Below are positions 36,059 through 45,450 of a stretch of 64,000 bases of DNA, piece by piece; the stretch's first letter is position 1; every line of letters starts with the position of its first letter. Made by a program: the position numbers and the translations under genes. The DNA comes from JBASEY01 sp964404285 (GTDB lineage: Bacteria; CSSED10-310): assembly GCA_964404285.1 (NCBI GenBank), contig CAYOJK010000006.1:102407-166406 (forward strand), read 5' to 3'. Under the pieces are notes generated by a model. It was not told the origin of the DNA. It did no database searches and saw nothing but the letters and a program-made list of their open reading frames with translations.

Positions 36059-36983
36059 CTGCCTGTTAATGATGGCTTTGATATCTATCGGATGCTCAAG
36101 TCCACAGAGGGACTTAACAGGAGATACCGCTTTGTGGATCGATGGTGAAGCAGTATCGGTTTCTGTTCTCAAAGAAAGGGTTGGAATAAAACTCAAAACT
36201 CTGGGAGTCTCCTGGGAGATTACTGAAGAAGATTTTGCCCGAATTATCGACGGATGCATTACCGATTTGATTGAGGAAAGAGTTATCAGAGCTCGAGCTG
36301 AAGAGATGGGAATAACGGCTACAAATATTTTAGAAGATTTCGATGATGGGACTGATTCTAACTATGGTGAGGGTTTTGAATTTATGGAGCACGCAGATAT
36401 TGATTGGCTCAAACGCGTGCGTGAGAATCTTGAGCTGATCGAATTGTCCGAGCAGATCGCACTTGATTTATCGGGAAATATTGTTGCCACAGATGAGGAA
36501 CTTCAGAGTGAATATGAAAAAAGAATCGAATTTTATATAATACCGGAAGTGCTGGAACATCAGGTCATCAAGGTGAACAACTCCGATCTGGCAAATGATA
36601 TTCACAAGCAGTTGACACGAAAACGTTCATCATTTGAAAGCCTGGCGCAGAAGCATAGTTGTATACGAGGTGAGGGTGCGCTTGGAGAAGTGATTAGAAA
36701 AAGTGCGGGAGATTTTCCGGGTGAGCATGAAGAAGATGTGCTCGCATTGAAAGTAGGCCAGATTTCACCAGTGTTAATGTCAAGTGATGGCTATTATATT
36801 TACAAAATCAGTCGGAAATATCCCCAAGTAATTTTACCGCTTGAAAGTGTCGAAGAAAGGTTAACAAAAGAAATTATCATGGAAAAACGCTCAGAAATTT
36901 TCCGAAAATGGCTGGATAAAAATGTTAGAAAAACCAATATTCAATATGGAACACCTCTTCCATTCAGTGGAGATGAGCAATGA
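36027..36983 (+). CDS. SurA/PpiC-like peptidyl-prolyl isomerase lipoprotein
   Basis: A 318-residue protein with a lipobox (ALISIGC followed by SS, Cys about residue 23), an N-terminal SurA-like chaperone helix region (VLKERVGIKLKTLG), and a parvulin domain (VIKVNNSDLANDIHKQL; FESLAQKHSC; ALKVGQISPVLMSSDGYYIY). It probably helps fold proteins in the periplasm while anchored to a membrane. Start ATG 36027 has GGAAAGG 6 bases upstream and puts the lipobox at the usual distance; the longer form from 36003 is less likely. It overlaps mfd by 32 bases and the next foldase by 4. Confidence 0.85.
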   Translation: MLCKKYVCWFNCLLMMALISIGCSSPQRDLTGDTALWIDGEAVSVSVLKERVGIKLKTLGVSWEITEEDFARIIDGCITDLIEERVIRARAEEMGITATNILEDFDDGTDSNYGEGFEFMEHADIDWLKRVRENLELIELSEQIALDLSGNIVATDEELQSEYEKRIEFYIIPEVLEHQVIKVNNSDLANDIHKQLTRKRSSFESLAQKHSCIRGEGALGEVIRKSAGDFPGEHEEDVLALKVGQISPVLMSSDGYYIYKISRKYPQVILPLESVEERLTKEIIMEKRSEIFRKWLDKNVRKTNIQYGTPLPFSGDEQ

Positions 36984-37960
36984 TTCGATATTATAAATTG
37001 GCAGCTATTGTAATCATCACTTGCCTGTTATTTTTAGTTCCGAAATCTTTTTGTGCGCCGGAGGTCGTTGAAAAAATTGTTGCCAGGGTGGATCGGCATA
37101 TTATTACTGAAACAGAATTAGAAGAAGCTGCCGAACCATCGATTGATCAAATTAGGCAAAATGTTTCTCCGCAAGACTGGGATCAGCGGATACAAGAGGT
37201 TCGAAGTAGAATCCTGAATCAGATGATCAATGAATATGTCATTATGCGTTATGCGCGGGATAACGATATCACTGTCAGTGAAGCTGAGATTGAATCCACG
37301 ATATTGGAGCTTCGCCAGAGTGCAGGCATAACCAGTGATGAAGAGTTTTTAAGACAACTGGCGGCTGAGGGTATTACGCTTGACGAATTTAAGGACGTTT
37401 TAGAAAAGCAAACATTAGTGCGTAGAGTAATGCGATCGGAAGTGTTTTCGAAGGTCAGGGTTACAGAGAGTGAAATCAAACAATATTATCTGGACAATGG
37501 TGATCTGTTTAAAACCGTTGAAAAGGTAAGACCGGCTATTTTGTTGATAAATTCCGGTTCTGGAAATCTGTTCTTAAAGACTGCAGCGGAACAGAAAATA
37601 ATTGATTTATATGATCAGCTTGTAAAGGGAGCTGATTTTTCTGAATTGGTGGCTTTACATTCCGACGGACCGGAGCGTGATTCAGGCGGAGATATTGGAT
37701 TTTTAGAAAAGGGTAAAATCCAGCCGGCAATAGAAAATGCAGCTTTTAAATTGGGTGTTGGTGACTATTCAAGGCCTTTGGAAATCGATAATGGGTGGGT
37801 GATTGTCAAGCTCCTTGAAAAAGAAGAAGCAGGTAAAAAGCCTCTTGAGATATGCCGAGAAGAAATAGAAAAAACAATCCATGAACAAAAAGCCCTGATT
37901 ACAGAACAGGAATGGTTTGACAAACAAAGAAGTCGTACATTTATCGAAATACGGGATTAG
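36980..37960 (+). CDS. SurA-like periplasmic peptidyl-prolyl isomerase
   Basis: A 326-residue protein with a Sec signal (about residues 5-25, ending KSFCAP), a SurA N-terminal chaperone domain (VVEKIVARVDRHIITETELE, LNQMINEYVIMRYA), and one parvulin domain (DLYDQLVKGADFSELVALHS; SGGDIGFLEKGKIQPAIENA; KLGVGDYSRPLEI). It starts with an ATGA overlap with the preceding lipoprotein foldase, so the pair is translated together. SurA itself has two parvulin domains and a short form has one, as here. It is likely involved in outer-membrane protein folding. Confidence 0.88.
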   Translation: MIRYYKLAAIVIITCLLFLVPKSFCAPEVVEKIVARVDRHIITETELEEAAEPSIDQIRQNVSPQDWDQRIQEVRSRILNQMINEYVIMRYARDNDITVSEAEIESTILELRQSAGITSDEEFLRQLAAEGITLDEFKDVLEKQTLVRRVMRSEVFSKVRVTESEIKQYYLDNGDLFKTVEKVRPAILLINSGSGNLFLKTAAEQKIIDLYDQLVKGADFSELVALHSDGPERDSGGDIGFLEKGKIQPAIENAAFKLGVGDYSRPLEIDNGWVIVKLLEKEEAGKKPLEICREEIEKTIHEQKALITEQEWFDKQRSRTFIEIRD

Positions 37961-37974
37961 TGAAAGTGACCAAT

Positions 37975-38241
37975 ATGCGACTGGATAAATTTTTAAAAGT
38001 GTCCAGATTGATTAAACAACGCCAGAGAGCCAAAGATATCTGTGATATGGGTTCAGCAAAGGTAAATGGTAAGCCGGTTAAGCCGGGCTATAAAATCAAA
38101 TCAGGTGATATTATCGAAATTATCATAGGAAATCGGCTTATTTCTGCCGAAATTCTTTCAATTCCAACTGGAAACGTGTCAAAACATGACGCGGCATCAT
38201 TGATTGATATAAAGGAAGAGCACATTCTAAATGGATACTGA
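37975..38241 (+). CDS. S4-domain RNA-binding protein (RqcP/Hsp15-like)
   Basis: An 88-residue S4-domain protein. The N-terminus MRLDKFLKVSRLIKQRQRAK, then VNGKPVKPGYKIKSGDIIEI, closely resembles Bacillus RqcP (YabO), which assists RqcH in ribosome quality control by stabilising the P-site tRNA during alanine tailing, and E. coli Hsp15. Start ATG 37975 fits the family; the longer GTG 37960 form adds five residues. It follows the foldase pair by 14 bases. In Bacillus, yabO also lies downstream of mfd, so the neighbourhood supports RqcP. rqcH is not in the window. Confidence 0.82.
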   Translation: MRLDKFLKVSRLIKQRQRAKDICDMGSAKVNGKPVKPGYKIKSGDIIEIIIGNRLISAEILSIPTGNVSKHDAASLIDIKEEHILNGY

Positions 38242-39349
38242 AAAGCAGATTAGACAAGTTGTTAAGGCTATCCAGCAAGAAGAATTGAAACCTGTTTATT
38301 TGATAAGCGGAGATGAAGATTATTTTGTCTATGAAGCCAAAAAACGAATTGCAGACGCTATTATATCGCTGAAAAAAAATGTTGAGCTGATCACTCAAGA
38401 AGGAGAAAAATCAACTGTCCAAAATATAAAGCATCAATTATTTTCACCATCGTTATTTAAATCCTTTCAATTGTTTATTATTCAGGACTGCAACTGGTTG
38501 GACAAAAATAGCCGGGAAGATTTTCAAGCCATTATCGATCGAATGGTCAAAGGCGGAATCGATTCGGTTTTGATCTTGACAACTCAATCTGTCGACAAAC
38601 GTTTAGGGCTTGTGAAGTCGATCGGAAAACACGGAGTACATTTGGATTTTCCCAAAGTAAAAACGTATGGAAAGTATGCAACTGCAAAGGATCCATATTA
38701 TCCGATTGTGCATGAGCGGTTACGCGCACGAAATCAAACTATGGCAAATGATGCGTGGACACTGTTGCGGAACTTGACTCGTGACGATGCCTGGTCGGTC
38801 ATCAATGCTGTCGATGTTGTTTCAAATTATGCAGGAGAAAAAACCAGGGTCGAAAAAACAGATGTTGAACGGTGTATTATCGATAATAGCGAGTTTCCAG
38901 GTTATCTTGTTATCCAAGCTCTAGGAGAAAAAAAACCGAGTGTTATAAAAAAGACTATTGAAAAAACTCTGATGGATGGAACACCTCCTTTGATGCTGAG
39001 TAAAACATTGTCAAATAGAATACGTGTCTTTTTGACAGCTTTGATGTTGGGTTTGCATAAAACGGCGTTACCGGATCGGTATTTTACTTTTAGAGATGCT
39101 GTTTTAGATACCATAATGGAACGAATTGATGCCCATCCTGTTGCACGGGAAATACTAGGGGGTATGAATCCGTATGCACTTTATAACATGTTGTTGCAAT
39201 TACAGAAATTTAGAATGTCGGAACTATTTGATTGCTTGGAAAATTTAGCGAATGTCGACAGGCTGTTAAAATCGGGATCAACAGAAATTCAGGGTTTATT
39301 CGAATTGGCGGTTATGCCGCTTTATTATCGATCGGGAGAGCGCCAATGA
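38231..39349 (+). CDS. holA: DNA polymerase III delta subunit
   Basis: The delta subunit opens the beta sliding clamp in the clamp-loader complex. The N-terminal motif PVYLISGDEDYFVYEAKKRI is typical, and the 372-residue length and AAA+-like fold with a C-terminal collar domain (MNPYALYNMLLQLQKFRM) fit HolA. The divergence common in this family makes individual residues less informative. It overlaps the S4-protein gene by 11 bases and holB by 4 (ATGA). Confidence 0.9.
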   Translation: MDTEKQIRQVVKAIQQEELKPVYLISGDEDYFVYEAKKRIADAIISLKKNVELITQEGEKSTVQNIKHQLFSPSLFKSFQLFIIQDCNWLDKNSREDFQAIIDRMVKGGIDSVLILTTQSVDKRLGLVKSIGKHGVHLDFPKVKTYGKYATAKDPYYPIVHERLRARNQTMANDAWTLLRNLTRDDAWSVINAVDVVSNYAGEKTRVEKTDVERCIIDNSEFPGYLVIQALGEKKPSVIKKTIEKTLMDGTPPLMLSKTLSNRIRVFLTALMLGLHKTALPDRYFTFRDAVLDTIMERIDAHPVAREILGGMNPYALYNMLLQLQKFRMSELFDCLENLANVDRLLKSGSTEIQGLFELAVMPLYYRSGERQ

Positions 39350-40608
39350 TCTTTGGTCACAACCTGATTCAAGAAATGCTTGTCAATGCAACAGCATCAA
39401 ACAGGCTTCACCATGCTCTATTATTCTGGGGAACTCAAGGAATTGGTAAAAGCACACTTGCTCTGCATCTAGTGCGTCGGTTGAATTGCCTTTCGTCAGA
39501 TGAGCCTAAACCATGTGGAAAATGCAGGAATTGTAGACGTATATCTTTTCCTTTTCCGGCTCATCCGGATGTTAAACTATTACGTGAAATGACGACTCCA
39601 TTATATCTGCCGCGTGGAAGAGTCCTTCAGAAGTTTAATGATGAAAACCCTCTTGTCGGGCAGAAGACAGATGTGTCGATCGAAAAAGAATATCTCAAAG
39701 GAATCGAATTGCTGATTAAAAACGGAAATGCGATAAAATATCATTGTTCCGTTGATGCGAATCCACCAGTAGATATCCTTGTATTTAATAAAGACAAGGT
39801 TATTTCTCCGTCATTAATAGAAAAACACAATCAGGATCCGGTGTTATCGTGGCTCTTTCAAAAGCTATACGCATACCAACAGTCGGTCTGCTATAATCGA
39901 TATATAAAAATCGATATGGTAAGGGAAATTCAAAAAATGCTGCATTTACATGCGTTTGAAGGCCGCACTAAAGCTGTGATAATCGATGATGTAGACAGAA
40001 TGCTTGTGCCCGCTCAAAACAGCCTTTTGAAAATTTTAGAGGAACCTCCTGAGGCTTCTATCTTAATTTTAATCACGAAAAACCCAAAAGGATTGCTGTC
40101 TACGATAAGATCCCGCTGTCAAATCATACCGTTTAATAGGTTGACTTCGTCTGACTTACAAGACGGGCTTATCAGGCAATTTGGTTTTGATCAAGAAACA
40201 GCCGATACCATTTCTGGTAAAGCACAAGGCAGTTTTGCAGAAGCGCTGGAAACAGATTGGGTGAAACAAACAGATGAGCAAACTCGCTATGACGAATTGT
40301 TTAATTCCGAACAACTTGGCGGCATTGATTGGGTTATACGTCTGTCAAATGAGGTGATGGGTAAAACGGCTTCCGACGATATGGAAGGTCTATCTAACCT
40401 TTATCGATGGTTACACCATAGAGTTTGTTTGCATCCAAACTCAGATTCGCTTGAAGGAAGTTTACCCCGAAATCGCCCTTTTACAGTTGAGATTGCGCTT
40501 CAAATAATGGATGGAATCACCGAGATATTACACCGATCGAATTATAACTTGGATACTCGATTACAATTTGAGTCGATATTGGTAAAAATCCTGAAAGAAA
40601 CGGTGTGA
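39346..40608 (+). CDS. holB: DNA polymerase III delta' subunit
   Basis: An AAA+ clamp-loader protein of 420 residues. Walker A is WGTQGIGKSTLALHL. A zinc-binding cluster follows at C-x2-C-x2-C (CGKCRNCRR) with an earlier Cys, and later IIDDVDRMLVPAQNSLLKIL and TIRSRCQIIPFNRL are the sensor regions. An insertion of about 90 residues sits between the zinc cluster and the Walker B region (with LPRGRVLQKFNDENPLVGQK), longer than in E. coli. ATG 39346 overlaps the holA stop codon; a longer frame to 39232 is out of context. Confidence 0.93.
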   Translation: MIFGHNLIQEMLVNATASNRLHHALLFWGTQGIGKSTLALHLVRRLNCLSSDEPKPCGKCRNCRRISFPFPAHPDVKLLREMTTPLYLPRGRVLQKFNDENPLVGQKTDVSIEKEYLKGIELLIKNGNAIKYHCSVDANPPVDILVFNKDKVISPSLIEKHNQDPVLSWLFQKLYAYQQSVCYNRYIKIDMVREIQKMLHLHAFEGRTKAVIIDDVDRMLVPAQNSLLKILEEPPEASILILITKNPKGLLSTIRSRCQIIPFNRLTSSDLQDGLIRQFGFDQETADTISGKAQGSFAEALETDWVKQTDEQTRYDELFNSEQLGGIDWVIRLSNEVMGKTASDDMEGLSNLYRWLHHRVCLHPNSDSLEGSLPRNRPFTVEIALQIMDGITEILHRSNYNLDTRLQFESILVKILKETV

Positions 40609-40611
40609 TCA

Positions 40612-41886
40612 ATGAAAACATTTTTACGAAACGGTGCAATTTTTGTTTTATTAATTATTCTGCTGTTGATCATCGGCGATTTTTGTAATTTTCCACTCTG
40701 GCCGATCGATATGCTGGCGACAAACTTTCCTGTCGACGTACAAATTGATTTTGATGGCATTGATTCAGCTCTGAAAGATAAATTGCTGATGCGACCACAA
40801 TATATCAATCTGGAACTCTGCAAGCCTGATGGGACAAAAATTCGAAAACTGAACGTGGATTCTAGAGGTATGGCGCGATTTGTTATTCGTCAAGGTAGAT
40901 ATGTTTTTCGGGCTTCTGTCCCGGTTGTTGAGAACGGTGATTGGTACTTTATGGCTTTGTCTCCAGGGCTAGGTGGTGAGTGTGGCCCCATAGAAAAGAT
41001 TCAGGACAAGCAGACGAGTATTCAGATCGTAATGGAAAAAACAAAAGATATTCCAGACAATGATCTCAATACAGTTTTAACGATGTACCTCATGGAGGCG
41101 GATTTTCAATCTGCCGGAGTTTTTGCTCGAGATATGGCGGAAAATATCGTAAAAGACATGGATTCTCTTGTGAATATCCAAAACCTGATTGAAAAATTAC
41201 CGGTCACTGCCTACAACAGCTTGTTGAAAGCGATGGTCCAAGCAACATCTATCTTGGAAAAATATGATGTTCCAGCCGATCAACAAATCCTGTTAGTAAA
41301 TGGTGAAACCATTTTTTTGACCTCGCGCATCAATGCTATTACGCAAGCTAGAAACAGCATCGTTTCTAATTATCTGGAGCAGCTTCAATCACTTTATTCT
41401 GATAACAAACTGATCGATCTATTTCAGGAATGGAACAATCTTGCCGGTAACAATGAAATTTATGATTCAACTATAGAGATTTTACCGGAATTCGCAGAAG
41501 ATTTAAAAAAGATGAATGATATAGTCTTAACCTATTCAGCTATTTTGCCGGATGAAATTCAGTTAAATTACGATGAAGCTGTTACAAAATACGAATCCGG
41601 TGAGTTAGCGGAAGCGCGCAAAAGCTTTTCCCATCTATTGTTTTTTGTTCAAAATATCAGTAATGACCTTGATTTTGAAGAATTTGAAGACATTAAAATA
41701 TCGATAGTTGAATATATCGAAGATGTTGAATTGATAATGGCAGCCAATTACGCTATGAGAATGGATCGCTTGGAAACTGCTCTTCTGTTATATGATCTTG
41801 TCTCTCGACCCAACGATCTGGTTTATGAAAGAATGGTGGAAGCGCGGCGATATATGGAATTAAAAGGTATAGGGAACCTGGAATGA
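40612..41886 (+). CDS. Membrane-anchored or exported protein of unknown function
   Basis: A 424-residue protein with an N-terminal signal-anchor (residues about 8-25, AIFVLLIILLLIIGDF). A beta-rich part (about 45-130; FVIRQGRYVFRASVPVV) follows, then a long alpha-helical, TPR-like part (YDEAVTKYESGELAEARKSF; AMRMDRLETALLLYDLVSRP). I do not recognise the family. It starts 3 bases after holB and overlaps the LPG-synthase-like gene by 4 bases, so it belongs to the same message. It probably faces the periplasm. Confidence 0.7.
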   Translation: MKTFLRNGAIFVLLIILLLIIGDFCNFPLWPIDMLATNFPVDVQIDFDGIDSALKDKLLMRPQYINLELCKPDGTKIRKLNVDSRGMARFVIRQGRYVFRASVPVVENGDWYFMALSPGLGGECGPIEKIQDKQTSIQIVMEKTKDIPDNDLNTVLTMYLMEADFQSAGVFARDMAENIVKDMDSLVNIQNLIEKLPVTAYNSLLKAMVQATSILEKYDVPADQQILLVNGETIFLTSRINAITQARNSIVSNYLEQLQSLYSDNKLIDLFQEWNNLAGNNEIYDSTIEILPEFAEDLKKMNDIVLTYSAILPDEIQLNYDEAVTKYESGELAEARKSFSHLLFFVQNISNDLDFEEFEDIKISIVEYIEDVELIMAANYAMRMDRLETALLLYDLVSRPNDLVYERMVEARRYMELKGIGNLE

Positions 41887-42950
41887 TACAGAAATCGAAG
41901 CGTTCAATTCCAAAAATGATCATGGTTCTAGGTCAACGATTGATGAGTTTATGGAAAAGAAAATCATTTCGTATTGGAGCAGGTATTGGTATCAGCCTAT
42001 TTTTTCTATGGATGGTTTTTAAAGATATAGAATTCCAGGAAATCATTCAGGATATCAAAGACATCCAAGCGCTCTGGTTGATTCCAGCAATCATAGCTTA
42101 TTTTGCCGGCGTCTGGGTGCGAACAGCACGCTGGGGCGTTTTGCTTCGGCCAATCAAACGTTCCAGCGCCGCAAAGCTCTTCCCAATATATGTCATAAGC
42201 TATATGGCTAATAACATTTTGCCTTTGCGAATCGGCGATATTTACAGAGCATGGATTGTCGGAAAAAAAGAGAATATATCAAAAAGCGCTGCGTTGGTTA
42301 CAATAGGTGTAGAACGGATTTTTGATGGACTGACCATGCTGGGACTTTTATTGATCGCGATTCTGTATGTTCCTATTCAAGATGAACGAGTCGCAAAAGC
42401 TGTAAATATAGGTGGTGTCGTTTTTTTAGGCGCGATAGCTGTGTGCTATGTTTTGATTCTAAAACGAACCTGGGCAGAAAAACTGTTTGAAAAGGTTATA
42501 TCTATTACGGGGAGCGGGGCAAATAATAAACTGATTGAGATATTTGATAACCTTTTCCACGGCTTGGATGCTTTGAAAAATATATCGGATATAGCGATTG
42601 TCATGAGTTTGTCTCTTTCTACCTGGCTTATAGAAGCATTGAGTTATTATCTGGTGTTGAACGCTTTTGGTTTCTTTGGTTCGTTTATTGTCGCGCTAGC
42701 TACAATGGCTATGGTTAATTTGATGATCATTGTTCCATCTGCACCAGGGTATTTTGGACCGTTTGAACTGGCATGTTTTATCATTTTGGGACGTTCCGGT
42801 TATGGAAGTCTCACAGGATTTGTCGAAACAACAGCGGCTGCTTATGCGCTTATTCTGCACGTAGTCGTCCAATGGATTCCAAGCACGTGTTTAGGTTTGA
42901 TTTATATGTGGAAAGAACACATTAGTTTTAAAGAAATAGAAACAGGTTGA
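41883..42950 (+). CDS. LPG synthase TM-type (UPF0104) membrane protein, flippase-like
   Basis: A 355-residue membrane protein with about eight transmembrane helices in the lysylphosphatidylglycerol synthase N-terminal/UPF0104 fold. Family features are YFAGVWVRTARWGVLLRPI, YMANNILPLRIGDIYRAWI, ALVTIGVERIFDGLTMLGLL and PSAPGYFGPFELACF. The C-terminal synthase domain that transfers amino acids is absent, so it is probably a lipid or lipid-linked sugar flippase, or similar. It lies in a run of envelope genes with glycosyltransferase-like neighbours, which fits that role. It overlaps the upstream gene by 4 bases. Confidence 0.85.
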   Translation: MIQKSKRSIPKMIMVLGQRLMSLWKRKSFRIGAGIGISLFFLWMVFKDIEFQEIIQDIKDIQALWLIPAIIAYFAGVWVRTARWGVLLRPIKRSSAAKLFPIYVISYMANNILPLRIGDIYRAWIVGKKENISKSAALVTIGVERIFDGLTMLGLLLIAILYVPIQDERVAKAVNIGGVVFLGAIAVCYVLILKRTWAEKLFEKVISITGSGANNKLIEIFDNLFHGLDALKNISDIAIVMSLSLSTWLIEALSYYLVLNAFGFFGSFIVALATMAMVNLMIIVPSAPGYFGPFELACFIILGRSGYGSLTGFVETTAAAYALILHVVVQWIPSTCLGLIYMWKEHISFKEIETG

Positions 42951-42976
42951 AAAAACTCTTTTTTCAGGAGGATGAC

Positions 42977-43774
42977 ATGAAAACAGTTAAATTTATCTCG
43001 GTATTAGGATTTATCTTTGTGGTTCTTCTATCAACTGTTTTGGCAGAAGATGCTGAAAAACAAAAACCGGAAAAAATGGTATGGTTTGATGGAACCGGAG
43101 CATACCATTACGATGACCCGACAACGTATATGAACGATGTATTATCGGGAAAAATAAAAGATAAAGAGGTTCTTGAAATATTAAAAGGTGTTTGCAAGGA
43201 GCAGAAAACGGTTTCTTACGAACAATTACCGTTGATTGCAGAAGCTTTAGATCCGTTGAAACATACCTTTTTTCTTTGTTATCCGGACGATAAGCAGATT
43301 GAAAAAAACAGCCAAAAAATCCGGGAATATTTTACATCAGAGTTGGAATCATCGGGATCATTGACGATTAAAACGTTTTCGTTTGAATCGCGTGGGGATA
43401 CATCCATTTTTGGGGGAAGTGAGAGTAATACGCTACTGGCAATACCTGCGGATCCGTTGATTTTAAAGAACGCGACAAACGAAATGAATGAACAAGAGTT
43501 ACCATTGGAAAAAGCTCTGCGAGATGGTGTAAAAACTCCTGAATGGAGCAGGTTTGCTCAAGGTACAAATCTTCCTCCAACAGGGACGATATACTTGTTT
43601 GATCTACATGCTGGTCCATGGGTGATCTATATGGATCGACACGGGTTGATTACGCAGTGCTATAGAGTCATTATTGGGGCAGGCTATAAGAATGAATTGG
43701 TTGCGGAAAGAACGTGCTGTCCCCCGCGGACTAAGTTTATGTTAAAAAGTGATGAACAAACCCCGGGAGAATAA
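42977..43774 (+). CDS. Exported protein of unknown function
   Basis: A 265-residue protein with a clear Sec signal peptide (about residues 4-22, ending LAEDAE). The body is mixed alpha/beta and shows no family I recognise; WFDGTGAYHYDDPTTYMNDV and a late CCPPRTKFM are its most distinctive parts. AGGAGG 5 bases before ATG 42977 decides the start, against the in-frame upstream 42947. It lies between the flippase-like and GT39-like genes, 26 and 2 bases away, so a role in the same envelope pathway is plausible. Confidence 0.68.
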   Translation: MKTVKFISVLGFIFVVLLSTVLAEDAEKQKPEKMVWFDGTGAYHYDDPTTYMNDVLSGKIKDKEVLEILKGVCKEQKTVSYEQLPLIAEALDPLKHTFFLCYPDDKQIEKNSQKIREYFTSELESSGSLTIKTFSFESRGDTSIFGGSESNTLLAIPADPLILKNATNEMNEQELPLEKALRDGVKTPEWSRFAQGTNLPPTGTIYLFDLHAGPWVIYMDRHGLITQCYRVIIGAGYKNELVAERTCCPPRTKFMLKSDEQTPGE

Positions 43775-43776
43775 GT

Positions 43777-45450
43777 GTGGATGAGCGCCATGGATTTTTG
43801 CGCGAAAAAATTTCTGTAGACAGCAAAAATTTATCAGCGAGCCAATACTTATTAGGTCTCGGCCTGGTTGTTATGGCTGCAGCGCTAGTTCGTTTTCGTC
43901 TTATTAACCAGAAGGGGTTATGGTATTGGGACGAAGGCATTTTTATCATGGGCGCTCGATTTGTCAGATGGAGAATCCGGCTTATTGCTCTTCAGATCCA
44001 AAACATTTTTACATCGTCCACTCTTGTTCCTGATAGTCATGATTATCAAGGTTTTCCCGTCTTTTTGCAAAAGCCGGTTCATGTATTCATACTGGCGCTT
44101 TTCTCGGCGCCATTAAAAAATGATATTCTAGCGGCAACCTATTATTCGATATTGTCGGGATTAGTCAGCATAGTCGCAACGGCAGAACTGGCAAGAAGAT
44201 GGTTTTCTGCATCGACAGGATTGTTGGCAGCAGCTTTCTTAGCTTTTATGCCTTCTCATGTCCATTATTCACGACTGGCATTGCATGAAATGGATTCAAT
44301 GGCTACATTTTTGATCCTGTTATTGCTTTTACAGTGTTTGCATAAAGAACCGTTCAAATTGATGCATAGAAATCTTTTAGCGCTCACAACTGGATTCCTT
44401 GCAATCATGGTTATAGGGATGAGTTATCGATATTTACCCTATGTTTGCCTGGCAATTATTATGGAATTATTGTTTTTGAGAGTTAAAAGGGGAGTATCGA
44501 TAAAAAGTGGGCAATGGATATGGATGCTGATAGGTGCGGGCGCTTGTTTTCTTTTATTGAATCTTGGATACAGATTGGCATTTTTTCCGGACTTTCAGTG
44601 GTCTGAGCCCACGAATTATCTATCTGTTCTGAAAACCAAGTTTCTGGGAAGTGAGTCATCTTTTGATCTGGACCACCCGTTTTATTACGTGAGTGTTTTA
44701 TCTCAATTTGATGGCGTGTTGCCGACGGTTTCTTGGCTGTTTTCTTTACTGGCGCTGTTTGTTCGACCTAATCGCCGATGCTTTCAGTGTCTTATCTTCA
44801 TTTTAATGCCTTTAGCGCTGTTCAGTCTGACCACTACACGTGTTCCACGCACGATTACCGGGATTTATCCTTTTATCGCTATTGCCTGGGGATATGCGCT
44901 GACAAAACTAGGATCAATTGGGCATGCCGATAAGAAAAAGATATTTTACAGATTGTCGATGGCATCAGTCGTGCTGATTACACTTTTCATGATGTTTATT
45001 CGGCTGCCGTATCTTTGGTCTGTTACGTCAGGGTATCAAAATGTCGTAAAATGGCTTCAAAGCACGGGCGATGAACGGCATTTTTCTACGATGTACCCTG
45101 TTTATGCCGTTTATCAAGGTAATAAAGCAGTCCTGCCGGTCCCGCCGGATCTCGATGCGCTGAAAACAGCAGTTGACCAGACGGGTATACGTTATCTCAC
45201 TGTTGATTGGCAAAAATACCTACGCTATCAGCCAAGTGTTTATGAAATTGAAAGACAGGTGTTACCGATAGCTGCTTTTGATCATAAACCGGGTGATTTT
45301 CTATTGAGTCTGTATGAAAACCATTTGCCGGCAGATGTGCCTCTGTTGAAGGATGATCCAGCCCTTCATTACATAAAAATATATGATTTGTATGCGGTCT
45401 TACCGGAAATGGGATATTCTTTATCCACAAGGTGGACAGATCATGAATGA
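43777..45450 (+). CDS. GT39/ArnT-like membrane glycosyltransferase
   Basis: A 557-residue protein with about ten or more transmembrane segments. After the first helix the loop NQKGLWYWDEGIFIMGARFV contains a W-D-E pair in the position of the catalytic acidic residues of ArnT and PMT-like (GT-C) enzymes, and LLAAAFLAFMPSHVHYSRLA is also family-like. It should transfer sugar from a polyprenyl carrier to a lipid, glycan or protein; the acceptor is unknown. The start is GTG 43777, and its end overlaps the histidine kinase start by 8 bases. Confidence 0.78.
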   Translation: MDERHGFLREKISVDSKNLSASQYLLGLGLVVMAAALVRFRLINQKGLWYWDEGIFIMGARFVRWRIRLIALQIQNIFTSSTLVPDSHDYQGFPVFLQKPVHVFILALFSAPLKNDILAATYYSILSGLVSIVATAELARRWFSASTGLLAAAFLAFMPSHVHYSRLALHEMDSMATFLILLLLLQCLHKEPFKLMHRNLLALTTGFLAIMVIGMSYRYLPYVCLAIIMELLFLRVKRGVSIKSGQWIWMLIGAGACFLLLNLGYRLAFFPDFQWSEPTNYLSVLKTKFLGSESSFDLDHPFYYVSVLSQFDGVLPTVSWLFSLLALFVRPNRRCFQCLIFILMPLALFSLTTTRVPRTITGIYPFIAIAWGYALTKLGSIGHADKKKIFYRLSMASVVLITLFMMFIRLPYLWSVTSGYQNVVKWLQSTGDERHFSTMYPVYAVYQGNKAVLPVPPDLDALKTAVDQTGIRYLTVDWQKYLRYQPSVYEIERQVLPIAAFDHKPGDFLLSLYENHLPADVPLLKDDPALHYIKIYDLYAVLPEMGYSLSTRWTDHE

